Positions 25,280-32,880 of a stretch of DNA of 64,000 bases are shown one piece after another (position 1 is the first letter of the stretch; each line of letters starts with the position of its first letter). The stretch comes from Humidesulfovibrio sp. (GTDB taxonomy: Bacteria > Desulfobacterota > Desulfovibrionia > Desulfovibrionales > Desulfovibrionaceae), in the NCBI RefSeq assembly GCF_030689645.1, contig NZ_JAUYFU010000048.1, positions 62,001 to 126,000 on the forward strand, read 5' to 3'. Below the pieces are notes generated by a model, which worked only from the letters and a program-made list of their open reading frames with translations, was not told where the DNA came from and made no database searches. Made by a program: the position numbers and the translations under genes.

Positions 25280-26875
25280 TTAAATGCTCACGGCGGAATC
25301 CGCCGGGCGCTTGGAGAGGTACAGGTCGAACATGATCCGCGAAACGAAGATGGCGGTGAACATGCTCATGATGATGCCCAGAACCAGGGTGACGGCGAAA
25401 CCGCGGATGGGGCCGGTGCCGAACTGATACAGGATGATCGCCACAAGGACGTTCGTGGTGTTCGAGTCCAGAATTGTCAGGGTCGCGCGGTCATAGCCTT
25501 TATGCACGGCATCGCTGGCCTTCATTCCGTGGCGTAGTTCCTCGCGAATGCGTTCATATATGAGCACGTTTGCGTCCACGGCCATAACGATGGTCAGGAT
25601 GATTCCAGCGATACCTGGCAGAGTCAGGGTCGCGCCAAAGGCGGCCAGGCCAGCCAGGGTCAGCACGATGTTCAGAATCAGCACTGCGTTGGCGAAGAGC
25701 CCGGCTGTTCCGTAGTAGAAGCTCATGAACACAATGATGGCGATTGCTGCAATGCCGGTGGCCATGATGCCAGCGTCAATGGATTCCTGACCAAGGGTGG
25801 GCCCGACTGTGCGCTGCTCCAGCACGTTGACCGGGGCAGGCAATGCGCCTGCGCGCAGCACGATGGCGAGGTCACGGGCCTCCTCTTGAGTGAAGCTGCC
25901 AGTAATCTGGGCCTTGCCGCCAGAGATCTTATCCTGGATGACAGGGGCGGAATAGCACTTGCCATCCAGCACGATGGCCAGCCGCTTCTTGATGTTTTCT
26001 TCCGACACGCGTTCAAAGATTTTGGCGCCGCGTGCGTTGAAGGTCATGCTCACGGAAAACTGGCTGTTGTTCTGTTCAATGGTGGCGCGGGCGTCGGTGA
26101 TGTACTCGCCGGTCATGACCGCGTCTTTCTTCAGCACAATGGGAGCTTCGGTTGTGGAGCCCTTGGGACCTCGCGTCTTGATCACGGAAAGTTCGCGACC
26201 AGGGCCGAGAATGGGGCTCGACGGATCCACTGTGTCGTCCACGACTTTGAATTCCAGGTGCGCGGTTTTGCCGATGATGGCGATGGCGCGTTCGGGATCG
26301 CTCAGTCCGGGCAACTGCACCTGGATACGGTTGCCTTCCTGGCGGCGGATGTCCGGCTCGGCAACACCAAACTGGTCAACGCGGTTACGGATGGTCTTTA
26401 CCGCCTGGTCCAGGGTGAGCTTGGATAAATAGTTTTTATAGTCCGGTGTCATGGACAGGAAGTATTTGACCTTGTCCTCGGCCTGGACTTCCTTGGCGTC
26501 GATCTTGAGGGAGGAGAACTGCTTCTGCAGCAGCTTCTCGAAGGCTTCCTGCTTGTCCGCTCCAACAAGCACAGCCTCAAGACGAGGGCCTGGCAGAACA
26601 TTTGGTTTAAGCAGCGCCAGGTTCTCTTCACGAGCGCTGGCCTTGATGTCCTGGCCGAGGCTGGACATGTTGTTGTCTATGGCCTTGTCGACATCAACAC
26701 CAAGGGTGAGGTGGATTCCGCCCTTGAGGTCGAGCCCCATGTTGATGGCCGTGTCGGGCAGGATTTTACCCAGGCTCGTGTCCTTGATGCCAGGGACTGA
26801 AGGCAGCACCAAGGTCAAGGCCACGATCATCACCGCTAGGGTAAGAAGTAAACGCCAGCGCAGGTTGCGGTACAT
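25280..26875 (-). CDS. secD: Protein translocase subunit SecD
   Basis: Partner of SecF. The 531 residues contain one N-terminal helix, the motif INMGLDLKGGIHLTLGVD, a large periplasmic domain with QFGVAEPDIRRQEGNRI and the P1 head region, and the C-terminal six-helix bundle with AVDANVLIYERIREELR. The start ATG follows GGGAGAG. The gene order yajC-secD-secF is conserved in many bacteria. Confidence 0.96.
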   Translation of the reverse strand: MYRNLRWRLLLTLAVMIVALTLVLPSVPGIKDTSLGKILPDTAINMGLDLKGGIHLTLGVDVDKAIDNNMSSLGQDIKASAREENLALLKPNVLPGPRLEAVLVGADKQEAFEKLLQKQFSSLKIDAKEVQAEDKVKYFLSMTPDYKNYLSKLTLDQAVKTIRNRVDQFGVAEPDIRRQEGNRIQVQLPGLSDPERAIAIIGKTAHLEFKVVDDTVDPSSPILGPGRELSVIKTRGPKGSTTEAPIVLKKDAVMTGEYITDARATIEQNNSQFSVSMTFNARGAKIFERVSEENIKKRLAIVLDGKCYSAPVIQDKISGGKAQITGSFTQEEARDLAIVLRAGALPAPVNVLEQRTVGPTLGQESIDAGIMATGIAAIAIIVFMSFYYGTAGLFANAVLILNIVLTLAGLAAFGATLTLPGIAGIILTIVMAVDANVLIYERIREELRHGMKASDAVHKGYDRATLTILDSNTTNVLVAIILYQFGTGPIRGFAVTLVLGIIMSMFTAIFVSRIMFDLYLSKRPADSAVSI

Positions 26876-26956
26876 GTGCTCTCCCAGTTGCTTCCAAAAT
26901 AAAACACGAAAACGGCGATTTACGCGACAAAAAATTAAGAGCCAGACAAAGACAAG

Positions 26957-26986
26957 CGCGGACCCAGGCGCATCCCCAGGTCCGCG
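26957..26986 (-). other. Hairpin between yajC and secD
   Basis: A perfect 8-base inverted repeat, CGCGGACC and GGTCCGCG, with a 14-base loop. On the minus strand the downstream bases are only moderately T-rich, so it may be a partial terminator or attenuator that lowers secDF expression relative to yajC. Confidence 0.4.
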
Positions 26987-27020
26987 TATCCGCCTAACGG
27001 CTTAAAATCAAAAGAAAGGC

Positions 27021-27371
27021 CTACTTTCCCTTCTTTTCCAATTTCTCAAACGCCTCAGCCTTGTCGGCAACGGTGTTGCGGAGCATTTCCACCTGCACCT
27101 TCTCGGCGATCTCAACGATGACGGTCTGGTCCTTCATGCGGACGATGGTGCCATAAATGCCACCATTGGTGACAATGCGATCGCCTATCTTCAGGTTGTT
27201 GATCATCTCCTTGTGCTGTTTGGCCTTTTTCTGCTGAGGCCGGATAAGCAGAAAATAGAAGATGGCGAACATGAGAATGAGCGGAACAAACGCGCCAAGG
27301 GGATTGCTACCCTGTGCGCCGCCGTTACCTGTAAGACCGCCCATGGCGAAAGCGAGATTGTCAAAAAACAT
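27021..27371 (-). CDS. yajC: Preprotein translocase auxiliary subunit YajC
   Basis: A small single-pass membrane protein associated with SecDF. Of 116 residues, about 25-45 form the membrane helix ending in FYFLLIRPQQKKAKQHKEM, the YajC hallmark, followed by the conserved LKIGDRIVTNGGIYGTIV domain. Start ATG after AGGAGG. It lies 59 bases after the last glutamate synthase gene with no clear terminator, so read-through from that operon is possible. Confidence 0.96.
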   Translation of the reverse strand: MFFDNLAFAMGGLTGNGGAQGSNPLGAFVPLILMFAIFYFLLIRPQQKKAKQHKEMINNLKIGDRIVTNGGIYGTIVRMKDQTVIVEIAEKVQVEMLRNTVADKAEAFEKLEKKGK

Positions 27372-27430
27372 TGCATCCTCCTGGATGGTGGCGCCAAAGG
27401 CGAAATGCCCTGCGCCCTGCCCTCCCGGCC

Positions 27431-28183
27431 TTACGCCGGCACGTACAAGTTGCCGTACGGGCGGTGCGAGAAGGGTTTGATCTTCACGAAATCAGCCGCC
27501 AGAATCTCCTTGGCATCAAGATGGAGTTCCTTGGCGTATTCCTTGACGATACCCTCTATGACCGTTTTATCGGAGTCATCGAGGGGTTGCGTCGAGAGGC
27601 CGGGGCCTATCTGCTCCTTGGGAACCTCGCCGCGCACATAAATCACACCGCCGTGCATGCCTGTTCCCAGGCTGCGTCCGGCAATGGGTTCAGTGGGCTT
27701 ATCAGAATACATTCCAAGAAGCAAAAGGATTCCGCCTGCCATATATTCGCCAAGAAAGTCGCCAGCCTTGCCGCCGATGACGATGACGGGGAGCTTTTCC
27801 ATGTAGGCTTTCATGTGGATCCCCACGCGGTAGCCGACATCTCCCTTGATGAAAATCTTGCCGCCGCGCATGGCGTAGCCCACCACATCTCCAGCGAGAC
27901 CTTCGATGATGATGGTGCCGTCATCCATGGTGTTGCCGATGCCGTCCTGGGCATTGGCCTTCACGCGGACCTTGGGTCCGCGCATGAAGGAGCACAGGTC
28001 CTGACCGGGCACGCCCTGAATCTCGAAGGTCAGGTCGCCTTCAAGTGCGCCTGCAATGTAGCGTTGTCCGTTGACGTTTTTAAGCACGAAGTTGGTTGAG
28101 CCAGCGGCAACAGCCGCGCGGATCTGCTCATTGAGCTGGCGGTAGTACATGCCGCTCGCGTCCAGGGTGAAAGTCTTGGCCAT
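27431..28183 (-). CDS. Glutamate synthase GXGXG-domain subunit (split GltB C-terminal part)
   Basis: A free-standing 250-residue version of the C-terminal beta-helix domain of the glutamate synthase large subunit. Repeated Gly-rich turns (GDVVGYAMRGGKIFIKGDVG, GGKAGDFLGEYMAGG, TGMHGGVIYVRG) define the GXGXG family. In archaeal-type glutamate synthases this domain is a separate polypeptide that holds the amidotransferase and FMN domains together. Last gene of the five-gene unit, four bases after the amidotransferase gene. Confidence 0.9.
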   Translation of the reverse strand: MAKTFTLDASGMYYRQLNEQIRAAVAAGSTNFVLKNVNGQRYIAGALEGDLTFEIQGVPGQDLCSFMRGPKVRVKANAQDGIGNTMDDGTIIIEGLAGDVVGYAMRGGKIFIKGDVGYRVGIHMKAYMEKLPVIVIGGKAGDFLGEYMAGGILLLLGMYSDKPTEPIAGRSLGTGMHGGVIYVRGEVPKEQIGPGLSTQPLDDSDKTVIEGIVKEYAKELHLDAKEILAADFVKIKPFSHRPYGNLYVPA

Positions 28184-28187
28184 TATC

Positions 28188-29285
28188 CTACGCCTCCAGA
28201 TGCACGATGACCGGTTCGCCAGCCTTGGGCATCCACACGCGGTCCAGCTCAGCCTGGATCTCGCGGATGGAGCTCTCCTCGCTCGACATGAAGACCATGT
28301 CGTCCTTCTCGGCAACCACCAGCGGCCGCAGTTTGATGCGGTCGTTGAGGCCGAAGAGGCCAGTGCTGTCGGCTACGAGAATAGCGAAGGGTCCGTTCAG
28401 CAGCGCCTGTCCGTACACCATGCGCAGGGCGGTGTAGGCGTCCCTTTCCTGCTTGGGCATGCGGGCGATCTCGTCCCAGAAGGGCGGGGCGAAGACCTTG
28501 CAGGCCATCTCTTTGGAAAGGCCGTGCTTGCGGATGAGCAGGTCCAACTCGTAGGCCACAACCTCGGTGTCGGTCATAAGCGTGCACAGATAGTTATGCT
28601 CGCACAGGTATCGGCGATTGATGCCGTAAGAGCTAATCTCGCCGTTGTGCACGATGGACCAGTCGAGCAACGTGAAGGGGTGCGCCCCGCCCCACCAGCC
28701 CGGAGTGTTGGTCGGGAAGCGGTTGTGGCCAGTCCAGATGTAGGCCTTGTATTCTTCCAGGCGGAAGAAATCGGCGATATCTTCCGGAAAGCCTACGCCC
28801 TTGAAGGCGCCCATGTTCTTGCCGCTGGAAAAGACGAACGCGCCAGGAACCTTGTGGTTGATGTGCATCACTGCGCCAACAACGTAATCCTGCTCGCCCA
28901 GTTCGCGAACTTCCTCAGGCCGATCCTTCTTGATAGTCAAGAAATACCGGGTCATAATAGGCGGATTTTTGATGGTAACGACCTTGCGGGTCGGAATTGG
29001 ATGGTACTCGTGAACCGTAAAGTAGTGCTTGATCACCTGCTCGGCGCTGTCCAGCGCAGACTGGGTGTCGCACATGAGGTGGAAGGCGTACTTGTCGGCC
29101 AGTTCGGGGTAGATGCCATAGGCCGCGAATCCGCCGCCGAGGCCATTGCCGCGGTCGTGCATGCAGGCCATGGCCCGGATCGGCGTTTCGCCGGGAATGA
29201 GTCCACGCTTCTTGTGGATCACCCCAAAGACGCCGCAACCGGAGATGTCTTTTTGGAAGTCGTAATACCGTTCAGGTGCTTTCAT
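28188..29285 (-). CDS. Class II glutamine amidotransferase subunit of split glutamate synthase
   Basis: A 365-residue Ntn-type glutaminase domain that releases ammonia from glutamine for the FMN subunit. The candidate nucleophile is C17 in ISGCGVFGV, so 16 residues would have to be removed for Cys to become N-terminal, as in glutamate synthase precursors. MHDRGNGLGGGFAAYGIYP and WTGHNRFPTNTPGWWGGAHP carry the other amidotransferase signatures. The gene stands between the flavoprotein and GXGXG genes. Confidence 0.9.
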   Translation of the reverse strand: MKAPERYYDFQKDISGCGVFGVIHKKRGLIPGETPIRAMACMHDRGNGLGGGFAAYGIYPELADKYAFHLMCDTQSALDSAEQVIKHYFTVHEYHPIPTRKVVTIKNPPIMTRYFLTIKKDRPEEVRELGEQDYVVGAVMHINHKVPGAFVFSSGKNMGAFKGVGFPEDIADFFRLEEYKAYIWTGHNRFPTNTPGWWGGAHPFTLLDWSIVHNGEISSYGINRRYLCEHNYLCTLMTDTEVVAYELDLLIRKHGLSKEMACKVFAPPFWDEIARMPKQERDAYTALRMVYGQALLNGPFAILVADSTGLFGLNDRIKLRPLVVAEKDDMVFMSSEESSIREIQAELDRVWMPKAGEPVIVHLEA

Positions 29286-29330
29286 CCTACTCGTGCTCCT
29301 ACGCGGATGTTCTGCAAGATCGCCAGCTTG

Positions 29331-30620
29331 TTAGCGGGCGGCCTTGGCCGGCTCGGGGTTCCAGGTCTCGTCGAACAGCTCGGCTGGCCAGAGGAAGACC
29401 TCGGGCCCGCCATTGATGAGCTTGTCCTTGGCCTCGCCGGCAAGCGGCATCTCAAACTTGATGAACGCGGTGTACATGCCACCCTTGTCGATATCACCCA
29501 CAAGCACGTAACCCACGAGCTTCTCGTCACGGAACACCAGCTTGCGGTAGGTCTCTTTCTCTTCATCAAGAAGGGCGTGGACCTCAAAGCTGCTGTCGCC
29601 CTCAGGCGGGTTCACCGTGCCCACCGAGATGGTGGGCAAGCCGTAGAAGCTGATGGAATTCATGGGCAGGCCGCCCATGTAGGGCTGTTTGGCTCCGGCC
29701 ATGTTGCGGCCTGAGGCGTAGCCCTGATTGTAGGCATTGGGCCAGATGGGAACCACGCGATGCTCGCCGGTGATCTGGTCCATGGCCTGGGCCACGTCGC
29801 CTGCTGCGTACACGTCCCTGGCATTGGTCATGAGCTTGCTGTCCACCATGATGCCGCGCTCGACCTTGACCCCGGCATCCTTGGCGATGGAGCTGTGGGG
29901 CACAACGCCGATGGCCACAACCACGACATCGCATTCCAGGAAACGGTCGTCGGTCAGGAGCACGCCTTTGACGCGGCCTTCCTTGGTGCGCTGGATCTCT
30001 TTGGCGGTAACACCGCAGTTGACCTCGATGCCGACTTTCTTCAGACGGTTGGCGGCCAGTTTCCCGGCCTTCTCGTCAAAGCCGCCGGACAGGATGCGCG
30101 GAGCAAGTTCGACGATGGTCACGGCCACGCCGCGGTCGAAGATGCTCTCCGCAGCCTTGAGGCCGATGAGTCCGCCGCCGATGACCACGGCGCGCTTGAT
30201 CTTGCTCGAAAGCTCAATCAGGGTGTTGGCGTGGGCCAGGGTGGTGAAGCTGTAAATGTCAGGTCCCTGCACGCCCGGGATGGGCGGAACAAAAGGAATG
30301 CCGCCAGTGGCGATGAGCAGGCGGTCGTATTTCACCGTCTCACCCTTGTCGGTCGTTACGGTTTTCTTTGCCGTGTCGATACTCGTGGCAGTGGTGCCGA
30401 GTTTCAACTCCACGCCATTTCGGGTGTAGTAGTCGTCGCCGCGCAGGGCCAGACGCTCGGGGCCGATCTTTCCGGCCAGCAGATACGAAATGAGCGGGCG
30501 TCCATAGGCGGCAGTATCTTCTGCGCCGATGATGACGATCCGCCCGTCCTTGTCATGCCGCCGGATGCCCTCTATTGCGCCGATGGAGGCAACGCCGTTG
30601 CCGATAATCACATAGGTCAT
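29331..30620 (-). CDS. FAD-dependent pyridine nucleotide oxidoreductase of the split glutamate synthase operon
   Basis: A 429-residue flavoprotein with FAD loop MTYVIIGNGVASIGAIEGI, NAD(P) loop AVVIGGGLIGLKAAE and the second FAD motif DVYAAGDVAQAMD. It belongs to the NADH oxidase/nitrite reductase-like NAD(FAD)-dependent dehydrogenases. No active-site disulfide CxxxxC is seen. In this operon it probably passes electrons from NAD(P)H to the ferredoxin-like subunit and the FMN domain, taking the place of the usual GltD subunit (inference). It starts one base after the iron-sulfur gene stop. Confidence 0.87.
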   Translation of the reverse strand: MTYVIIGNGVASIGAIEGIRRHDKDGRIVIIGAEDTAAYGRPLISYLLAGKIGPERLALRGDDYYTRNGVELKLGTTATSIDTAKKTVTTDKGETVKYDRLLIATGGIPFVPPIPGVQGPDIYSFTTLAHANTLIELSSKIKRAVVIGGGLIGLKAAESIFDRGVAVTIVELAPRILSGGFDEKAGKLAANRLKKVGIEVNCGVTAKEIQRTKEGRVKGVLLTDDRFLECDVVVVAIGVVPHSSIAKDAGVKVERGIMVDSKLMTNARDVYAAGDVAQAMDQITGEHRVVPIWPNAYNQGYASGRNMAGAKQPYMGGLPMNSISFYGLPTISVGTVNPPEGDSSFEVHALLDEEKETYRKLVFRDEKLVGYVLVGDIDKGGMYTAFIKFEMPLAGEAKDKLINGGPEVFLWPAELFDETWNPEPAKAAR

Positions 30621-30621
30621 G

Positions 30622-31068
30622 TTAGCGCTCCTCCTGTTTCAGGGCCTTGTTCGGACAGGCGGCCACGCAGGCCGGGCCGCCGGGACGATCAAAGCACAGG
30701 TCGCACTTGACTATCTTCTGCTCCAGCGGATGCCTGGCAATGGCCCCGAATGGGCAAGCCATGAGACAGGACCAGCAGCCGACGCACTTTTCGCGATCAT
30801 AGATCGTGCGGCCACTTTCTGGATCCTTCTGCAAGGCGCCAGAAATGCAGGCGGCGACGCAGGAGGGCTCGTCGCAGTGACGGCAAGAGAGGGCCACACA
30901 GGTGGCGCCGCCCTCGTGCACGTGCTTGCTGGAGGCCACGCCGTTCTGTCCGCGCTCAACCGTGTAGGCCAGGATCAGATCCTTGCTCTTGGAGTGGGCG
31001 GTAAGGCAGGCCAACTCACAGATGTGGCAGCCGATGCAGAAGTCCTTATTGGGGTAGACGCGTTTCAT
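30622..31068 (-). CDS. 4Fe-4S dicluster electron-transfer protein
   Basis: A 148-residue ferredoxin-like protein of the DMSO reductase B-subunit type. Four Cys groups (CIGCHICELAC, CRHCDEPSCVAAC, CVGCWSCLMACP, CDLC with CVAACP) can hold up to four [4Fe-4S] clusters. Its place between the FMN subunit and the flavoprotein suggests it wires electrons into glutamate synthase. Start ATG 31068. Confidence 0.9.
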   Translation of the reverse strand: MKRVYPNKDFCIGCHICELACLTAHSKSKDLILAYTVERGQNGVASSKHVHEGGATCVALSCRHCDEPSCVAACISGALQKDPESGRTIYDREKCVGCWSCLMACPFGAIARHPLEQKIVKCDLCFDRPGGPACVAACPNKALKQEER

Positions 31069-31085
31069 TCTCTTTCCTCCCCCTT

Positions 31086-32612
31086 TTAGCGGCCAGCGTG
31101 TTTGACGCCGAGAATGTCCATCTCGGTGTCGGACAGGCCTACAGCGCGAAGTTTGTCGCGGTTGCCGCGCAGGCTCTCAATGGAATTGAGGCCCATGCCG
31201 CCGAGCATTTCCTCGATTTCATGGCCCCAAGCATGCACCAGGTTGACCATCTTCTGGGCGGCGACGTCCGGGTTCTGGCGCTTGGCCAGACGTGCGTCGT
31301 TGGTGGCGATGCCCCAGGGGCACTTGCCGGTGTAGCACTTGGCGCACAGGGTGCATCCAACGGCCAGCAGAACCGAGGTGGCGATGTAGCAGGCGTCTGC
31401 GCCAAGAGCGATGGCCTTGACCACATCGGCGCTGCAACGGGTGCCGCCAGCGGCGACAATGGAGGCGCGGTTGCGGATGCCCTCGTCGCGCAGGCGTTGG
31501 TCTACCTGGGCCAATGCAAGCTCAATGGGGATGCCCACGTTGTCGCGGATCATGCCGGGAGCTGCGCCCGTGCCGCCTCGAATGCCGTCGATGGCAACGA
31601 TGTCGGCTCCGGCGCGCACGATGCCTGAGGCGATGGCGGCAACGTTATGCACTGCAGCAATTTTAACGCTCACAGGCACGCGGTATTCGCTGGCCTCTTT
31701 CAGGGCGTAAATAAGCTGGTGCAGGTCTTCAATTGAATAGATGTCATGATGCGGAGCCGGGGAGATGGCGTCGGAACCGAGGGGAACCATGCGCGTCTCG
31801 GAGACCATGGCGTTGATCTTCTCGCCAGGCAGATGCCCGCCGATGCCGGGCTTAGCGCCCTGTCCCACCTTGATCTCGATGCCTGCGCCAGCGTTCAAGA
31901 AGTCCCGATGGACGCCAAAGCGACCGGAAGCGACCTGGACGATGGTGTTCTTTCCATACTCGTACAGGCTCTTGTGCAGGCCGCCCTCGCCAGTGTTGTA
32001 GCAGATGCCCAACTCCGTGGCCGCGCGCGCCATGGCGACATGGAGGTTGAAGTTGATAGAGCCGAAGCTCATGGCCGAGAACATCAAAGGATAGTTCAGC
32101 TCAATCTGCGGGGCCAGCTTAGTCTTGAGCTTGGGGCTGCCGTCCTTGGTCTTGGCAAATTCAAGCTTATCCGGCTTTGATCCCAGGAAGGTCTTGAGTT
32201 CCATGGGCTCGCGTAGCGGGTCAATGGAAGGGTTGGTGACCTGACTGGCATCCAGCAGGAGTTTATCCCAGTAGATCGGGATATTCACCGGGCTTCCCAT
32301 GCCCGTAAGAAGAACGCCGCCGGTGTCGGCTTGTTTATAGATGTATTTGATGAATTCAGGACGCCAGAGCGCATTGTCCTTAAAATCCGAGCGCTTCTTC
32401 TGGATCAAAAGCGCAGAAGTCGGGCATAGGGCTTCGCAGCGGTGGCAACCCACACACTTGGCGTTGTCATGCATGACCTTCTGGCGCGTCTCGTCCCAGA
32501 AATGGGCCTCGTACGAGCACTGGCGGACGCAGACCTTGCAGTTGATGCAAAGGTCCTTGTCGCGGACGATGGAGAAGTCGTGATAATTTCGGTTGATCGG
32601 CTGAAAAAGCAA
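31086..32612 (-). CDS. Glutamate synthase FMN-domain subunit with N-terminal ferredoxin domain
   Basis: A 508-residue protein. Residues about 10-75 form a two-cluster ferredoxin (CINCKVCVRQC, CVGCHRCEALC). The rest is the FMN/2-oxoglutarate barrel of glutamate synthase (FSAMSFGSIN, NTGEGGL, KVGQGAKPGIGGHLPGEKI, GIRGGTGAAP) with a Cys group GCTLCAKCYTGKCPWGIAT for the 3Fe-4S cluster. It forms glutamate from 2-oxoglutarate and ammonia. The start is TTG 32612, eight bases after GAGG, giving the N-terminus MLFQPINRNY; an in-frame ATG 57 bases upstream lacks a ribosome site. Confidence 0.92.
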   Translation of the reverse strand: MLFQPINRNYHDFSIVRDKDLCINCKVCVRQCSYEAHFWDETRQKVMHDNAKCVGCHRCEALCPTSALLIQKKRSDFKDNALWRPEFIKYIYKQADTGGVLLTGMGSPVNIPIYWDKLLLDASQVTNPSIDPLREPMELKTFLGSKPDKLEFAKTKDGSPKLKTKLAPQIELNYPLMFSAMSFGSINFNLHVAMARAATELGICYNTGEGGLHKSLYEYGKNTIVQVASGRFGVHRDFLNAGAGIEIKVGQGAKPGIGGHLPGEKINAMVSETRMVPLGSDAISPAPHHDIYSIEDLHQLIYALKEASEYRVPVSVKIAAVHNVAAIASGIVRAGADIVAIDGIRGGTGAAPGMIRDNVGIPIELALAQVDQRLRDEGIRNRASIVAAGGTRCSADVVKAIALGADACYIATSVLLAVGCTLCAKCYTGKCPWGIATNDARLAKRQNPDVAAQKMVNLVHAWGHEIEEMLGGMGLNSIESLRGNRDKLRAVGLSDTEMDILGVKHAGR

Positions 32613-32708
32613 AACCGTTACCTCGCTCCAAGTGGTTTGGATGAACGCGCACGGGGCCGCAGGCCGCATCCCGCTTCATCCGATATGCCCGGCTGACAGG
32701 GGTTGGCC

Positions 32709-32737
32709 AGAAAATCATAACCGTCATGGGCTGTCAA
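32709..32737 (-). promoter_or_regulatory. Candidate sigma-70 promoter for the split glutamate synthase operon
   Basis: On the minus strand a perfect -35 TTGACA (32737-32732) is followed after 17 bases by TTTTCT (32714-32709), about 95 bases before the TTG start. The -10 match is weak. Confidence 0.45.
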
Positions 32738-32832
32738 GAAAGGATTACAAATATACGTCGAATTTTCGGTTTTTGTCATATTCTGCAAGCATGGCTAGAA
32801 TACAAAGCCAGCGAAAATGACGAAAATTGAGC

Positions 32833-32867
32833 TAAAAAATGGCCGCCTTTCCGAAGATAAGGCGGCC
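32833..32867 (-). terminator. Intrinsic terminator after the glucan phosphorylase gene
   Basis: A perfect 9-base stem, GGCCGCCTT with AAGGCGGCC, and a 9-base loop, followed on the minus strand by a T6 tract. It starts 14 bases after the stop. Confidence 0.88.
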
Positions 32868-32880
32868 TGAACTACGCAAA

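Noticed and set aside
28149-29714. A 521-codon open frame on the plus strand
   Set aside because: Antisense shadow of the amidotransferase and flavoprotein genes.
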